Of a DNA stretch of 64,000 nucleotides, positions 27,758 through 37,596 are shown piece by piece. How positions within the stretch are numbered: the stretch's first letter is position 1; each line of letters begins with the position of its first letter. The notes beneath the pieces are model-generated. The model was not told the origin of the DNA. It worked only from the letters and a program-made list of their open reading frames with translations, and ran no database searches. Source of the stretch: Thermosediminibacterales bacterium (lineage in GTDB: Bacteria; Bacillota; Thermosediminibacteria; Koleobacterales; JARRCM01); the NCBI GenBank assembly GCA_029982205.1, contig JARRCM010000009.1:1-64000 (forward strand), read 5' to 3'. The translations under genes and the position numbers were made by a program.

Positions 27758-28528
27758 TTATTTTTCTTTGTTTTTTTCATACAGAATTCTTAATCCTTCA
27801 AGTGTTAATAGGGGATTTACTTCATCAATATGTTTAGTTTCCCTGCTAATAAGGTTTGCCAATCCTCCGGTTGCAACAACAAAAATATTCTCATCGCCCA
27901 TTTCCTGTTTAAACCTTGATACTATATAGTCCACCTGTCCAATATAACCATACACTATCCCAGCCTGCATACTTGCAACGGTGTTTCTCCCGATTACCTT
28001 TTCCGGCTTAATCAGTTCTATTCTTGGGAGCTTAGCCGCTCTCTGGAAGAGTGCCTCGGTAGCTATCCCAATTCCAGGGCTGATTGCACCACCGAGGTAA
28101 TCTCCATCTTTTGAAATAGCACAAAAAGTTGTAGCAGTCCCAAAATCAACAACTATAACCGGCCCTCCATAAATGTTATAAGCAGCCACGGCATTAACAA
28201 TTCTATCAGCGCCTACCTCTTTAGGATTGTCATATCGTATATTTATGCCAGTTTTAATTCCTGGGCCCACTATTATTGGTTCTACCCCGAAATATTTGAC
28301 CGCCATCTTTTCAAAAATCGGCATTAATGGAGGCACCACCGATGATATGATTACAGCTTTTATTAAATTCGTATCAAGGTTCTCATATTTAAACAGGTTG
28401 TTTATAAGCATGCCGAACTCATCTGAAGTCTGACGATGAGTTGAAACTCTCCAGTTTGTAACAAGGGTTTTCCCTTTATAAACCCCCATTACTATGTTTG
28501 TGTTTCCAATATCTACCGCAAGTATCAA
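27758..28528 (-). CDS. coaX: Type III pantothenate kinase
   Basis: A 256-residue kinase for the first step of coenzyme A synthesis. ASKHA-fold motifs: N-terminal phosphate loop D-I-G-N-T-N (residues 6-11), D-x-G-T-A-T-T mid-protein, and G-G-A-I-S-P-G. I take TTG at 28528 as the start because AGAAGG lies 7 bases before it and the resulting N-terminus matches the family; a GTG three codons earlier overlaps the panT-like stop (GTGA). Coupled to the upstream pantothenate transporter gene. Confidence 0.93.
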   Translation of the reverse strand: MILAVDIGNTNIVMGVYKGKTLVTNWRVSTHRQTSDEFGMLINNLFKYENLDTNLIKAVIISSVVPPLMPIFEKMAVKYFGVEPIIVGPGIKTGINIRYDNPKEVGADRIVNAVAAYNIYGGPVIVVDFGTATTFCAISKDGDYLGGAISPGIGIATEALFQRAAKLPRIELIKPEKVIGRNTVASMQAGIVYGYIGQVDYIVSRFKQEMGDENIFVVATGGLANLISRETKHIDEVNPLLTLEGLRILYEKNKEK

Positions 28529-28533
28529 ACCGT

Positions 28534-29034
28534 TCACCTTCTAAACCTTTGAATACCCTTAACCAATAAAACAGTAAGCAATACTGCCACAGCTATTTCA
28601 GGAATACCGTGGGTAATACCTATTCCTACAGCTGCTGCCATCGGGAGATAGCCTTTTAATACAATCAAGCCTAAAACTCCGATGGTGTTTGTAGCAGTAC
28701 CAATTACTGCTGCAGCGGCTCCGCTCTTTGTAATTCGGTAGGCCATATATGCCATAACCCCTATAAATACCCTGGGAAGGATTGAAATTATAGGATCGGC
28801 AAAAAACGCATTGGTGGCTCTAAGAAAACTGTGAACACCAAAAATCAGGCCCACCAATCCCCCTACTACCGGGCCCTCTAAAATCCCACCCAGAATAGCC
28901 GGAATATGCATTATAGTAGCATGGCCAGCCGGTGTGGGTACCGGGATAAAGCCCAGAGGGGTCATTCCCAGAACAACAGCCACCGCACCCAACAAACCCG
29001 TAATGGCAAGCTGTCGGGTAGTTAGTTTGATCAT
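28534..29034 (-). CDS. ECF transporter S component, probable pantothenate transporter
   Basis: A 166-residue protein with five or six membrane helices, typical of ECF-type S components. The G[10 protein letters not shown] loop and internal small-residue (A/G-rich) helices match this fold. Overlap with coaX makes pantothenate the likely ligand (PanT-like); the general A/T energising module (EcfA1, EcfA2, EcfT) must be elsewhere. ATG 29034 follows GGAGGTG by 6 bases; a GTG three codons earlier lies inside that site. Confidence 0.82.
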   Translation of the reverse strand: MIKLTTRQLAITGLLGAVAVVLGMTPLGFIPVPTPAGHATIMHIPAILGGILEGPVVGGLVGLIFGVHSFLRATNAFFADPIISILPRVFIGVMAYMAYRITKSGAAAAVIGTATNTIGVLGLIVLKGYLPMAAAVGIGITHGIPEIAVAVLLTVLLVKGIQRFRR

Positions 29035-29148
29035 ATCTTTCACCTCCGTTCCAGTTCCCTTTCAAGGATACCGGACGTTTTTTGGAAAACTATATTAACT
29101 TTTTATCAATTATAATATTATCAGAAGAGTTTGTTTGAATCAAGGTTA

Positions 29149-29553
29149 TTACTCTTCCCTTTCGCTCAGTTCTACAAGTACTCCCTGTGTGGATTTGGGA
29201 TGTATGAACGCTATATTTGCGCCACCGGCACCATATCTCGGTTTTTCATCGATCATCCGCATCCCTTTATCCTTCATTTCCTTGATAGCTTCTTCAATAT
29301 TATCTACTCTAAAAGCTATATGTTGAATCCCTTGTCCTCTTTTTTCAATGAACTTTGCAATGGGGCTATCGGGGTCAGTGGGCTCCAGTAGTTCAATCTC
29401 AGTGTCTCCTATAGGCAAAAATGCAACTTTAACTTTCTGTTCTTCTACAATCTCAGTATCCGCAAGGTTAAGTCCCAAAACATCCGTATAGAGTTTTAAA
29501 GCTTCTTCCAGATTTGAAACAGCAATACCTATATGGTCAATTTTCTTTATCAT
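29149..29553 (-). CDS. mce: Methylmalonyl-CoA epimerase
   Basis: A 134-residue glyoxalase/VOC-fold enzyme that interconverts (R)- and (S)-methylmalonyl-CoA. Metal-ligand and family segments are present: D-H-I-G-I-A-V at the N-terminus, [10 protein letters not shown] in the middle, and G-V-L-V-E-L-S-E at the C-terminus. The ATG at 29553 has AAAGGAG 10 bases upstream; a TTG two codons earlier is too close to it. It follows the mutase large-subunit gene by 36 bases. Confidence 0.93.
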   Translation of the reverse strand: MIKKIDHIGIAVSNLEEALKLYTDVLGLNLADTEIVEEQKVKVAFLPIGDTEIELLEPTDPDSPIAKFIEKRGQGIQHIAFRVDNIEEAIKEMKDKGMRMIDEKPRYGAGGANIAFIHPKSTQGVLVELSEREE

Positions 29554-29589
29554 AAACAAGTCACTCCTTTTATGCTTTTTTATAAATCT

Positions 29590-31269
29590 TTATAATATTA
29601 CATTTGCCTTATACTCTCCGAAAACTTCACGCAATACACCACAGATCTCGCCCAATGTAGCGTATGCCTTGACACAATCCAAGATATACGGCATTAAGTT
29701 TTCATCTGTTTGGGCTGCTTTCTTCAGAGAAGCCAAAGTATTATCTACTGCAATATTATCTCTGGTTTCTCTAAGCTGTTTCAGCTTTTTCTCCTGAAGT
29801 TCTCCAACGGCGGGGTCAACTTTTAGAAGGTCTTTTGGAGGTTCTTCCTCGATTTTGAATTTGTTTACACCTACCACTATCCTTTTGCCGCTTTCTACTT
29901 CTTTCTGATAATTATATGCACTATCTTGAATCTCTTTTTGAATATATCCTTTTTCGATAGCTTTTGGCGCTCCACCCAGCTGATCGATTTTCTCAATGTA
30001 TTCCATTGCCTCTTTTTCTATTCTGTTTGTCAGAGCTTCAACATAATAGGAACCTGCAAGCGGGTCTATGGTTTCGGTTACTCCACTCTCATAAGCTATA
30101 ATCTGCTGTGTTCTTAAAGCAATCCTTACTGAATCTTCACTCGGAAGAGCGAGAGCTTCATCCCTGGAATTGGTATGAAGTGACTGAGTTCCTCCCAAGA
30201 CAGCAGCTAGTGCTTGAATGGTTACTCTTATAATATTATTATCAGGCTGTTGTGCGGTCAATGTAGAACCACCTGTCTGAGTATGGAAACGCAGCATCAT
30301 GGATTTTGGTTTTTTAGCTCCGAAGCGTTCTTTCATCAACCTTGCCCAGATTCTTCTGGCTGCTCTAAACTTGGCAACTTCTTCTAAAAGGTCATTATGT
30401 GCATTAAAGAAGAAGGAAAGCCTGGGTGCAAATTCGTCAACTTCAAGCCCCGCTTTTATTGCTGCTTCTACGTAAGCAATACCATCCGCCAGGGTAAATG
30501 CTACTTCCTGAACAGCCGTTGAACCGGCTTCTCTTATATGATAACCGCTGATGCTGATTGTGTTCCATTTAGGTACTTTTTGTGAACAAAACTCAAAAAT
30601 ATTAGTAATCAATCGCATTGATGGTGCTGGTGGAAAAATATATGTTCCTCGAGCAATATATTCCTTTAAAATATCATTTTGAATTGTCCCCCTGAGCTTA
30701 TCAGAAGACACGCCCTGTTTTTCAGCAACTGCAATGTACATAGCCAGAAGTATTGCAGCAGGTGCGTTAATAGTCATAGATGTACTAACCTTGTCTAATG
30801 GAATGCCATCAAACAAAATTTCCATATCCTGCAGAGAATCCACAGCAACACCTACTTTGCCCACTTCGCCCTGGGCCAAAGGATGGTCTGAATCATATCC
30901 AATTTGAGTTGGCAGGTCAAATGCAACACTCAAACCAGTTTGCCCTTGTTCCAAAAGATATTTATACCTTTTGTTAGATTCTTCGGCAGTGGCAAAACCT
31001 GCATACTGGCGCATGGTCCAGAATCTGCCTCGATACATAGTCGGTTGAACGCCACGGGTGTAGGGATAACTTCCTGGGAAACCCAAATCTTTTGAATAGT
31101 CAAGGTTTTCCGTATCAAGTGGTGTATAGAGGCGTTCCACCTCCTTGCCGGAACCTGTTGTAAATTTTTCTTTTCTTTCAGGATACTTTTCTAGCGTTTT
31201 TTTCAATTCACCGTTTTCCCAATCAGACTTATTTTTGCGTATTTCTTCAATTATTTCTTTCTTATACAT
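29590..31269 (-). CDS. Methylmalonyl-CoA mutase, large (catalytic) subunit
   Basis: A 559-residue catalytic subunit for the B12-dependent conversion of methylmalonyl-CoA and succinyl-CoA. [17 protein letters not shown] includes the Tyr and Arg that mark methylmalonyl-CoA mutases as opposed to isobutyryl-CoA mutase (Phe). The C-terminal cobalamin domain (D-x-H-x-x-G) is absent, as in archaeal-type split enzymes, so a separate small B12-binding subunit must be encoded elsewhere. Clustered with the epimerase, pointing to propionate metabolism. Confidence 0.9.
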   Translation of the reverse strand: MYKKEIIEEIRKNKSDWENGELKKTLEKYPERKEKFTTGSGKEVERLYTPLDTENLDYSKDLGFPGSYPYTRGVQPTMYRGRFWTMRQYAGFATAEESNKRYKYLLEQGQTGLSVAFDLPTQIGYDSDHPLAQGEVGKVGVAVDSLQDMEILFDGIPLDKVSTSMTINAPAAILLAMYIAVAEKQGVSSDKLRGTIQNDILKEYIARGTYIFPPAPSMRLITNIFEFCSQKVPKWNTISISGYHIREAGSTAVQEVAFTLADGIAYVEAAIKAGLEVDEFAPRLSFFFNAHNDLLEEVAKFRAARRIWARLMKERFGAKKPKSMMLRFHTQTGGSTLTAQQPDNNIIRVTIQALAAVLGGTQSLHTNSRDEALALPSEDSVRIALRTQQIIAYESGVTETIDPLAGSYYVEALTNRIEKEAMEYIEKIDQLGGAPKAIEKGYIQKEIQDSAYNYQKEVESGKRIVVGVNKFKIEEEPPKDLLKVDPAVGELQEKKLKQLRETRDNIAVDNTLASLKKAAQTDENLMPYILDCVKAYATLGEICGVLREVFGEYKANVIL

Positions 31270-31320
31270 TCCTTAACCTCCTCTTTTTCTTAAAACGATA
31301 TTTTGATGGAAGTTTAAGAG

Positions 31321-31347
31321 TATTGAATACAATATACTTATTCAATA
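31321..31347. promoter_or_regulatory. Inverted repeat upstream of the mutase gene
   Basis: TATTGAATA-N9-TATTCAATA, 52 bases ahead of the mutase start. A perfect 9-bp dyad suited to a dimeric regulator; its owner is unknown. Confidence 0.35.
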
Positions 31348-31406
31348 TAAAACTCATTTTCCCTTTTAGTTTTTCAAAAAAAATTTTTTATAAAACACAA
31401 ATATTA

Positions 31407-31436
31407 AAGAACCCAACTTTTTTTAGCCGGGTTCTT
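31407..31436 (-). terminator. Terminator after glnA
   Basis: 8-bp stem AAGAACCC/GGGTTCTT closing a 14-base interior, about 53 bases beyond the glnA stop. T-rich sequence follows on the minus strand. Confidence 0.65.
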
Positions 31437-31488
31437 CCAATCAAGGGGCAATTATAATAAGAGGGCAATTATTTAAGTAGTCTATAAA

Positions 31489-32820
31489 CTAAAATACATC
31501 TAAATATTGATCAATTTCCCATTTATGCACCTGAGTTCTGTAGATATCCCATTCAATTGTCTTGGCTTTCACAAAATGTTCATAAGCATGTTTGCCTAAA
31601 GCTTCCTTAATAACTTCATCTTTAGCCAGATGTTCTAAAGCTTCTTTTAAGTTTGCAGGCAAACTTTCGATTCCTGCTTTTATGCGCTCTTGTTCAGTCA
31701 TTTCATATATGTTATTAAAAGTCTGAGGGCCTGGATCTATCTTGTTTTTGATGCCGTCCAAACCGCTTTTAAGCATTACTGCAAGCGCCAAATAGGGATT
31801 TGCCGCCGGGTCCGGGTTTCTCAATTCTACCCTTGTTGCTAATCCTTTTGCTGCCGGAACTCGAACTAAAGCACTTCTGTTTTTCCCTGACCATGAAATA
31901 TACACAGGCGCTTCATATCCCGGCACGAGCCTTTTATACGAATTTATCGTCGGGTTTGTTATTGCTGCAAAACTTTTGGCATGTTTTAACAACCCACCGA
32001 TATAGTGCTTTGCAATTTCACTTAAACCAAGTTCACCATTCTCATCATAAAACACATTGTTCCCATCTTTAAATAATGATTGATGTGTATGCATGCCTGA
32101 ACCGTTTATTCCAAATATAGGTTTTGGCATAAATGTAGCGTAGAGCCCATGCTCTTTCGCTATTGCTTTAGTCACAAACTTAAATGTGGCTATATTGTCA
32201 GCTGTTCTCAGTGCATCTGTATATTTGAAATCTATTTCATGCTGACCAGGCGCAACTTCATGGTGTGCAGCCTCAACTTCAAACCCCATTTTATCAAGCG
32301 CAAGCACTATGTCTCTTCGGGCATTTTCCCCTAAATCTACGGGTGATAAATCGAAGTAACCACCACCATCATGTGTCACCAGCATAGGCCTTCCCTTTTC
32401 ATCGGTTTCAAAGAGGAAAAATTCGGGCTCTGGGCCTGCATACATAGTAAACCCAAGTTCTTTAGCCTCATTGATAACCTTCTTTAATATTCCACGGGGG
32501 CATCCTTCAAATGGTTCATTATCAGCAGTATAAACATCACATATCAGCCTTGCTTCTGCTCCATCTTTAGGCCTCCAGGGAAGAACAACAAAAGTGTCAT
32601 AATCAGGTTTCAGATACATGTCGGATTCCTGGATTCGTGTAAAGCCTTCAATAGAAGAACCGTCAAACATTATTTCCCCATCTAAGGCTTTTTCCAATTG
32701 TTCAACCGTTATGGTAACATTTTTAACTATGCCTAAAATGTCTGTAAATTGCAGTCTTATAAACTTTACATTTGAGTCTTGTGCTTTTCGTAAAATGTCA
32801 TTTTTAGTTAATTTACTCAC
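31489..32820 (-). CDS. glnA: Glutamine synthetase, type I
   Basis: A 443-residue enzyme that makes glutamine from glutamate, ammonia and ATP; it forms a dodecamer. Family signatures: F-D-G-S-S-I-E-G-F (residues 52-60), the E-x-E metal-ligand stretch [11 protein letters not shown]-x-x-G-x-N-G-S-G-M-H-x-H, and N-R-S-A-x-x-R-V-P. Length is that of the Gram-positive GSI-alpha form that is controlled by feedback and GlnR rather than adenylylation. The GTG start has GGGAG 8 bases upstream. Divergent from glnR. Confidence 0.97.
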   Translation of the reverse strand: MSKLTKNDILRKAQDSNVKFIRLQFTDILGIVKNVTITVEQLEKALDGEIMFDGSSIEGFTRIQESDMYLKPDYDTFVVLPWRPKDGAEARLICDVYTADNEPFEGCPRGILKKVINEAKELGFTMYAGPEPEFFLFETDEKGRPMLVTHDGGGYFDLSPVDLGENARRDIVLALDKMGFEVEAAHHEVAPGQHEIDFKYTDALRTADNIATFKFVTKAIAKEHGLYATFMPKPIFGINGSGMHTHQSLFKDGNNVFYDENGELGLSEIAKHYIGGLLKHAKSFAAITNPTINSYKRLVPGYEAPVYISWSGKNRSALVRVPAAKGLATRVELRNPDPAANPYLALAVMLKSGLDGIKNKIDPGPQTFNNIYEMTEQERIKAGIESLPANLKEALEHLAKDEVIKEALGKHAYEHFVKAKTIEWDIYRTQVHKWEIDQYLDVF

Positions 32821-32856
32821 CTTGCTCTCTCCCTTCTAAAAATAAATGTTAACATT

Positions 32857-32885
32857 ATATTAACATTAAATTTTTATATTGTCAA
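32857..32885 (-). promoter_or_regulatory. Sigma-A promoter of glnA with overlapping dyads
   Basis: -35 TTGACA (32880-32885), exact 17-base spacer, -10 TAATAT (32857-32862) on the minus strand. The -10 lies in a palindrome AATGTTAA-N7-TTAACATT (32845-32867), and TGTCA/TGTTA half-sites cover the -35. These resemble GlnR half-sites (TGTNA/TNACA), though the palindrome's 9-base spacing is longer than the classic 7. Confidence 0.72.
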
Positions 32886-33075
32886 GTTTATGTTATGTTT
32901 TTTTGATTTTTTAACAAAAATCTTGAGTTTATGCTGAGTTAAAAAACAAAATTTGACATAATCGTAATTAATTAATCTTTATTTTTACTTTTGCTTTTTT
33001 AATATAAACAAAATCTAAATATTTGAAATCCGTTTTCTTACTAGTGATACTGTTCAAAAAAGTCCGTTTTTAAAA
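32886..33075. other. Shared glnA-glnR control region
   Basis: Centre of the 326-base divergent intergenic region. AT-rich, with several further TGTTA/TAACA-like half-sites and no open frame. The two promoters flank it. Confidence 0.5.
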
Positions 33076-33104
33076 TTGACATTTATGTTTAATTTTGATA
33101 CTAT
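33076..33104 (+). promoter_or_regulatory. Sigma-A promoter of glnR
   Basis: -35 TTGACA (33076-33081), 17-base spacer, -10 TACTAT (33099-33104). A TGACA half-site overlaps the -35, consistent with autorepression by GlnR. Confidence 0.75.
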
Positions 33105-33146
33105 ATTTACACAACAATCTGCAAACCTAGGAGGGGGTAGGTTTTA

Positions 33147-33530
33147 TTGGAAAAGAAAGATCCCGCGGTTTACTCTATCGGAATAGTTGAGGAGAGAACA
33201 GGTTTAACAGGCCGTCAGATAAGGTACTATGAAAAAATGGGTCTTATTACGCCTGAAAGAACAGAAGGTAAACAGCGTCGTTATTCAGAAAAAGACATCA
33301 ACCTTCTTCTTAAGATCAAGCAACTTCTATCAGAAGGTCTTGATATAAAAGGTGTTAAAGAAAAACTAAAAGCAATTAAAGAGGAATTAGATTTAAAAGA
33401 AGACCTTTTAAACAGTAAGTATTCCGTCAATATTCCGGGAAGAAAGGAAATTTCTTCACTTTATCCCGTTTCAGATCGAGCGGCTTTAATTGAATTACTC
33501 ACCGAAAAAGAAAAGAACAAAAAAGATTAA
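33147..33530 (+). CDS. glnR: GlnR-type MerR-family repressor of nitrogen assimilation
   Basis: A 127-residue regulator with an N-terminal MerR winged helix-turn-helix (S-I-G-I-V-E-E-R-T-G-L-T-G-R-Q-I-R-Y-Y-E, residues 9-28) and a short hydrophilic C-terminal tail as in Bacillus GlnR/TnrA, which senses feedback-inhibited glutamine synthetase. Divergence from glnA strongly supports the call. The TTG start follows AGGAGGGGG. One of the few plus-strand genes. Confidence 0.9.
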   Translation: MEKKDPAVYSIGIVEERTGLTGRQIRYYEKMGLITPERTEGKQRRYSEKDINLLLKIKQLLSEGLDIKGVKEKLKAIKEELDLKEDLLNSKYSVNIPGRKEISSLYPVSDRAALIELLTEKEKNKKD

Positions 33531-33601
33531 GCACGCATTATGCGTGCTTTTCATTTATAATTTACCAAGCCTTAAATAAATTACTGCTTATACTTGTATA
33601 T

Positions 33602-34111
33602 TTAAGCTTCCCAAACAACATTGAATGCAGCTGTTTTTTGAACTGTTTCTGTGTCTTTTAAAATTTCCAAGGCTTTTTTCAACGGCACGCCCCATGGATC
33701 TTTAATTTCAGGTTCGATTTCTAATAAGGGCACCAGCACAAATGCTCTATTAGTCATTTCAGGATGGGGAATAACAAGGTCAGTTTCATTTAAGATGATA
33801 TCTTTATAAAGCAATATGTCTATATCAATTGTTCTTGGGCCCCACTTTATTGTCTTTACTCTTTTTAGGCTTAGTTCTATTTTTTTTATATGTTCTAATA
33901 AGTCATGTGGTTCTAAATCCGTATCAATTATTACTGCTAAATTAAGAAACCAAGCCTGGTTTTTGTATCCTACAGGTTCGGTCTCATAAACCGAAGAAAC
34001 TTTTCTTATTTTTGTGGTCTTATCATTTTCCAGCATTTTAAGAGCCTGTTTTAAATTTTTTTCCCTGTTACCCAAATTCGAACCCAGACTAAGTGCAGCC
34101 CAATTCGACAA
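33602..34111 (-). CDS. folK: HPPK, folate biosynthesis kinase
   Basis: 6-Hydroxymethyl-7,8-dihydropterin pyrophosphokinase, 169 residues. Signatures S-L-G-S-N-L-G-N near the N-terminus and W-G-P-R-T-I-D-I-D-I-L (residues 88-98, metal-binding aspartates) are complete. TTG at 34111 is preferred since AGGAGG lies 10 bases before it; an ATG 11 codons earlier lacks a ribosome site. It lies 61 bases after folP. The folB gene that normally separates folP and folK is missing. Confidence 0.92.
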   Translation of the reverse strand: MSNWAALSLGSNLGNREKNLKQALKMLENDKTTKIRKVSSVYETEPVGYKNQAWFLNLAVIIDTDLEPHDLLEHIKKIELSLKRVKTIKWGPRTIDIDILLYKDIILNETDLVIPHPEMTNRAFVLVPLLEIEPEIKDPWGVPLKKALEILKDTETVQKTAAFNVVWEA

Positions 34112-34172
34112 CTTACAAAAACCTCCTCGCCGGTTATTCGACATTTATTTCCCGGGAAATTAATTTCGACAA

Positions 34173-35354
34173 TCAGGGTCGAACTATTGCATCTGTCATC
34201 CGCACAACTCGAGCCATTTCTCTTACATCGTGTACTCTAACGATATCAATTCCTTGTGATATTCCCAGTGCAACCGTAGCAGCAGTACCCTCTAATCTTT
34301 CATCTACGGGAAGATCCAGTGTGTTTCCTATCATTGATTTTCTGGAAGTTCCCAGAAGTATTGGTTTTCCCAGACCTTTAAGTTGCCTAAGGTTTCTCAT
34401 AACCTCAAGATTCTGTTCGGTGGTTTTGCCGAAACCTATCCCAGGGTCAATTATTATGTTGCCATGGTTGATTCCTGCCCGTTCCGCTTTTTCAATTGAT
34501 TCTTTAAGAGATGATATTATATCTCCCATAAGGTCTTTATAATAAAAATCATCCTTATTGTGCATTAAAATTACCGCACCGTTATATTTAGAAATTACCT
34601 GGCCCATTTTGGGATCTGCTTTAAGACCCCAGATATCGTTAATAATATGTGCTCCCATTTGTAGCGCCCTTTCTGCCGTTTCTGATTTATAAGTATCTAC
34701 AGATATAGGAACATCAACCGTTTTAATTAAAGGCTCCAGCACAGGTACTAAACGGTTCAACTCTTCTTCCAATGAAATAGGGGTAGAACCCGGTCTGCTT
34801 GATTCAGCACCAACATCAATAATATCAGCACCTTGTTTCACCATTTCTACAGCCCTTTGAATCGCTTTTTCCCTGTTGTTGTATTTCCCGCCGTCAGAAA
34901 ATGAGTCAGGTGTTATATTTAATATACCCATTATATATGTTTTTTCACCTAGCGGCAGGGTGTGTTTGCCCAGTTTAAGCACCTGTGTTTTTTCCCCTTC
35001 AAGGTTGTTAAGCAGCTTTTCAATCTCATCAGCTATTTCTTTTAAACCAAATGGCTGAATTTTAAGTTTGTATAAAAGCCTTTCATACTGTTTTAAGTTG
35101 CCCATCAAAAGTATATCGGTCTTTTCGCTGCTAAAATCCAATACTGACCTAGAAACAGCTGCCTCTCCGCCTTTTGAAAGCATTTCTTGTTTTATTATAT
35201 TGGCAGCTTTTGTAGAAACATCGGTAATCTTAATAAGGCGAAAAACTCCCTTGGGCGCCATGATACTGATAGATGATGCATCAGGTTTAATCTTTCGAAT
35301 TTCTTCTTTGATCTCTTTAAGGTTATCAGCATACAACACCTGAAGAGCTGGCAT
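34173..35354 (-). CDS. folP: Dihydropteroate synthase with N-terminal extension
   Basis: Joins p-aminobenzoate to the pterin pyrophosphate to make dihydropteroate, the sulfonamide target. The catalytic TIM barrel starts near residue 138 (M-G-I-L-N-I-T-P-D-S-F-S-D-G-G) and includes D-V-G-A-E-S-S-R-P-G and D-P-G-I-G-F-G-K. At 393 residues it is about 115 longer than the usual 270-285; the extra N-terminal domain has no motif I recognise. ATG preceded by AAGGAGG. Middle gene of folE-folP-folK. Confidence 0.93.
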   Translation of the reverse strand: MPALQVLYADNLKEIKEEIRKIKPDASSISIMAPKGVFRLIKITDVSTKAANIIKQEMLSKGGEAAVSRSVLDFSSEKTDILLMGNLKQYERLLYKLKIQPFGLKEIADEIEKLLNNLEGEKTQVLKLGKHTLPLGEKTYIMGILNITPDSFSDGGKYNNREKAIQRAVEMVKQGADIIDVGAESSRPGSTPISLEEELNRLVPVLEPLIKTVDVPISVDTYKSETAERALQMGAHIINDIWGLKADPKMGQVISKYNGAVILMHNKDDFYYKDLMGDIISSLKESIEKAERAGINHGNIIIDPGIGFGKTTEQNLEVMRNLRQLKGLGKPILLGTSRKSMIGNTLDLPVDERLEGTAATVALGISQGIDIVRVHDVREMARVVRMTDAIVRP

Positions 35355-35388
35355 TTACATCCCTCCTTTTGGCTGTTTTATTTATATT

Positions 35389-35961
35389 TTAAGTATCCCT
35401 TCCTTTAATCAGGGCTAAAACTTCAGCTCTTGATGCCTCGTTTTTTCTGAATATTCCTCTGACTGCCGAAGTTACCGTTTTAGCCCCGGGTTTTTTGACA
35501 CCTCTCATAGACATACACATGTGCTCAGCCTCAATAACCACTGCAACTCCGTAAGGTTCAAGAACTTCCATAATTGAATCAGCGATAATAGAAGTAGCCC
35601 TTTCCTGTAACTGAGGTCGTTTCGAAACTGTTTCAACTACTCTTGCAAGTTTGCTCAAACCCGTAAGCTTACCTTTTTTCGGAATATAAGCAACATGTGC
35701 TTTCCCTATGAAAGGCAGGAGATGATGCTCACACATCGAATAAAATGGTATGTCTCTGACAACAACCATCTCTTCATGGTCTTCATTGAAATATACCTCA
35801 AGCTCTTTTTTCGGGTCTTTGTGAAGGCCTGAAAAAAGTTCACAATACATCTCGGCAACCCTTTTTGGCGTATCTAATAATCCTTCCCTTTTAGGATCTT
35901 CTCCTATGGCTTCAAGTATCATAGTAACTGCTTTTTCTATTTTTTTCATATCAAAGTTCAT
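35389..35961 (-). CDS. folE: GTP cyclohydrolase I
   Basis: A 190-residue enzyme that opens GTP to dihydroneopterin triphosphate, the first step of folate synthesis. The zinc site is visible in [10 protein letters not shown] (Cys and two His), with the second Cys in H-M-C-M-S-M-R-G-V. The Q-E-R-x-T and L-S-K-L-A-R-V-V-E motifs are complete. First gene of the folate operon. Confidence 0.96.
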   Translation of the reverse strand: MNFDMKKIEKAVTMILEAIGEDPKREGLLDTPKRVAEMYCELFSGLHKDPKKELEVYFNEDHEEMVVVRDIPFYSMCEHHLLPFIGKAHVAYIPKKGKLTGLSKLARVVETVSKRPQLQERATSIIADSIMEVLEPYGVAVVIEAEHMCMSMRGVKKPGAKTVTSAVRGIFRKNEASRAEVLALIKGRDT

Positions 35962-36172
35962 TTCTGCAACACTTCCTTTTTTCGAATTTATGTTATTTTA
36001 AATACTATTATACAACAACATTATGTTTTTAAAAGTTTTAGCATGAAGTTTTAGACAAAAAATTGTATCAAAAAAGGATTTTCCCCCTTTATTATAGAAT
36101 ATTTTTTTGTATGTAGTTAATTTTAAAGCGTCTTATTTTTTAAAGTTGCTAATCGGGAAGGAGTATGGCTTT

Positions 36173-37549
36173 TTGAAAAGGTCACTGGTTTATACATTCA
36201 ATCCTTTAGGTGCAGTATTAATAGTGTTATTAATAATTATTGTATCAGGGTCTCTGGCTTTACTGTTATTGATTTCAAACCCTGACAGTTTCGGTATTGT
36301 TACAAATGATTTCAGTTTTAACGAAGTTTATTCATTTCAAAAATTTGATTTTTCCAGTGATTTCATATCATTTTCTATTAAAGATGCGGGTTATTTGATT
36401 CCTGGATATATAGACGATTCAGTATATGGTATCACGATTATAGGTAATGGAAGTTATGTATTAAAATCTCCTGACAAAGAACTTCAAGGTTCATTTGATG
36501 CGTTATTTATGCCCCTAAGCCCAGAACGCTACATGCAAATTAGAGACGGGTTTCTTGTTAAAAAAATATATAACTCTGAACCCCTTGAAAAGGCAAGAAA
36601 AATATTCGAGGAAAACAAAACCTCATTTTTCCATATTGTGCTTTTCAATCATATTAGGAGCTTTATCCCTGATCCTGACATATATTTAGGCAGTATTTAT
36701 TCACAAAACAGAGGCATGATTCGGTTTATAGAAGCCAAAAACGTGACATTTATTCCTGAAAAAGGTGAAAAGATAAATTTTAGAAATCCAAAAGCATGTT
36801 CAGAATATCCCCCAAACAACCTTTTACCTATCACTTTTTTAGGCTTGATTATTATTACATTAATATTTAGTCTTACTATATATATACTAACTCTAGATTT
36901 AAATACCAAAAAAAACTCGTATCTGTTTAAAGATATTAATTCAAAAGCCCAAAAAACAAATCTACAATTAACCATCCTCATAATCTCATTTGTGGTGGTT
37001 TTCAGCTTAAACACATTATATCACATTTTAAACAACAGCGACCTTATTTATCCGATATTTGCTGCACTTTCCCTGGTTATTATGATGAAAAAAGGATATA
37101 CCTTTTTGGGCATAGGTATTAACAATTCCAATTTTTTAAGATGTGTTTTTCTCGGATTAATTATTGCTATTATGGGAATCCTAATAGGGTCTATGGGTGT
37201 TATTCCGCGGGGTCTTGATACTCCTCCGGTTAAATTGATTTTAGTTTCTTTTCTCATTGGTCTTTCTAAAGAAATCTTTTTTAGAGGATTTATCCAAAAC
37301 TCCCTGGAAAAAGCTTTTGGTTTCTTACCCAGTTTATTAATAACGCCTTTTTTAATAGGATTACTGCACTTTATTCCCAATCTCTTACTACCAAACGGGG
37401 TGGATTCAAGCAGCCTTTTCAATTCTTTTGCTGTAATTCCATCAGTTTCTTTTATTCTCGGCTACTCTTTTTATAAAACAAGGAGTTTAGTGCCATCTAC
37501 AATATTTCAAACTTTAATCAATCTTGTTCCATTAACTTTAATTTATTAA
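36173..37549 (+). CDS. CPBP-family (Abi/CAAX protease-like) membrane protein, divergent active site
   Basis: A 458-residue protein with one N-terminal helix, a large extracytoplasmic region (about residues 40-215), and at least seven helices from residue 225 on. The last 110 residues resemble CPBP intramembrane metalloproteases: S-K-E-I-F-F-R-G-F at about 365 corresponds to motif E-E-x-x-x-R with the first Glu replaced by Lys, and L-L-H-F-I-P near 398 gives motif 2 His. The last motif (H-x-x-x-N) reads Q-T-L-I-N, so catalysis is doubtful. TTG 36173 follows AAGGAG by 9 bases. Role unknown. Confidence 0.68.
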   Translation: MKRSLVYTFNPLGAVLIVLLIIIVSGSLALLLLISNPDSFGIVTNDFSFNEVYSFQKFDFSSDFISFSIKDAGYLIPGYIDDSVYGITIIGNGSYVLKSPDKELQGSFDALFMPLSPERYMQIRDGFLVKKIYNSEPLEKARKIFEENKTSFFHIVLFNHIRSFIPDPDIYLGSIYSQNRGMIRFIEAKNVTFIPEKGEKINFRNPKACSEYPPNNLLPITFLGLIIITLIFSLTIYILTLDLNTKKNSYLFKDINSKAQKTNLQLTILIISFVVVFSLNTLYHILNNSDLIYPIFAALSLVIMMKKGYTFLGIGINNSNFLRCVFLGLIIAIMGILIGSMGVIPRGLDTPPVKLILVSFLIGLSKEIFFRGFIQNSLEKAFGFLPSLLITPFLIGLLHFIPNLLLPNGVDSSSLFNSFAVIPSVSFILGYSFYKTRSLVPSTIFQTLINLVPLTLIY

Positions 37550-37552
37550 TAC

Positions 37553-37594
37553 AAAAATTAAGGTAGAGAAATATATTTCTCTACCTTAATTTTT
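37553..37594. terminator. Bidirectional terminator, 20-bp stem
   Basis: Perfect 20-base arms around AT, with A-run and T-run at the ends. It serves both the CPBP-type gene and the convergent CoA-transferase gene. Confidence 0.88.
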
Positions 37595-37596
37595 GT

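Noticed and set aside
32847-32865. Classical 17-bp GlnR box
   Set aside because: The arms TGTTA/TAACA are 9 rather than 7 bases apart, so it was recorded only as a GlnR-like dyad.
35962-36172. Tetrahydrofolate riboswitch ahead of folE
   Set aside because: The gap is AT-rich and shows no conserved aptamer blocks.
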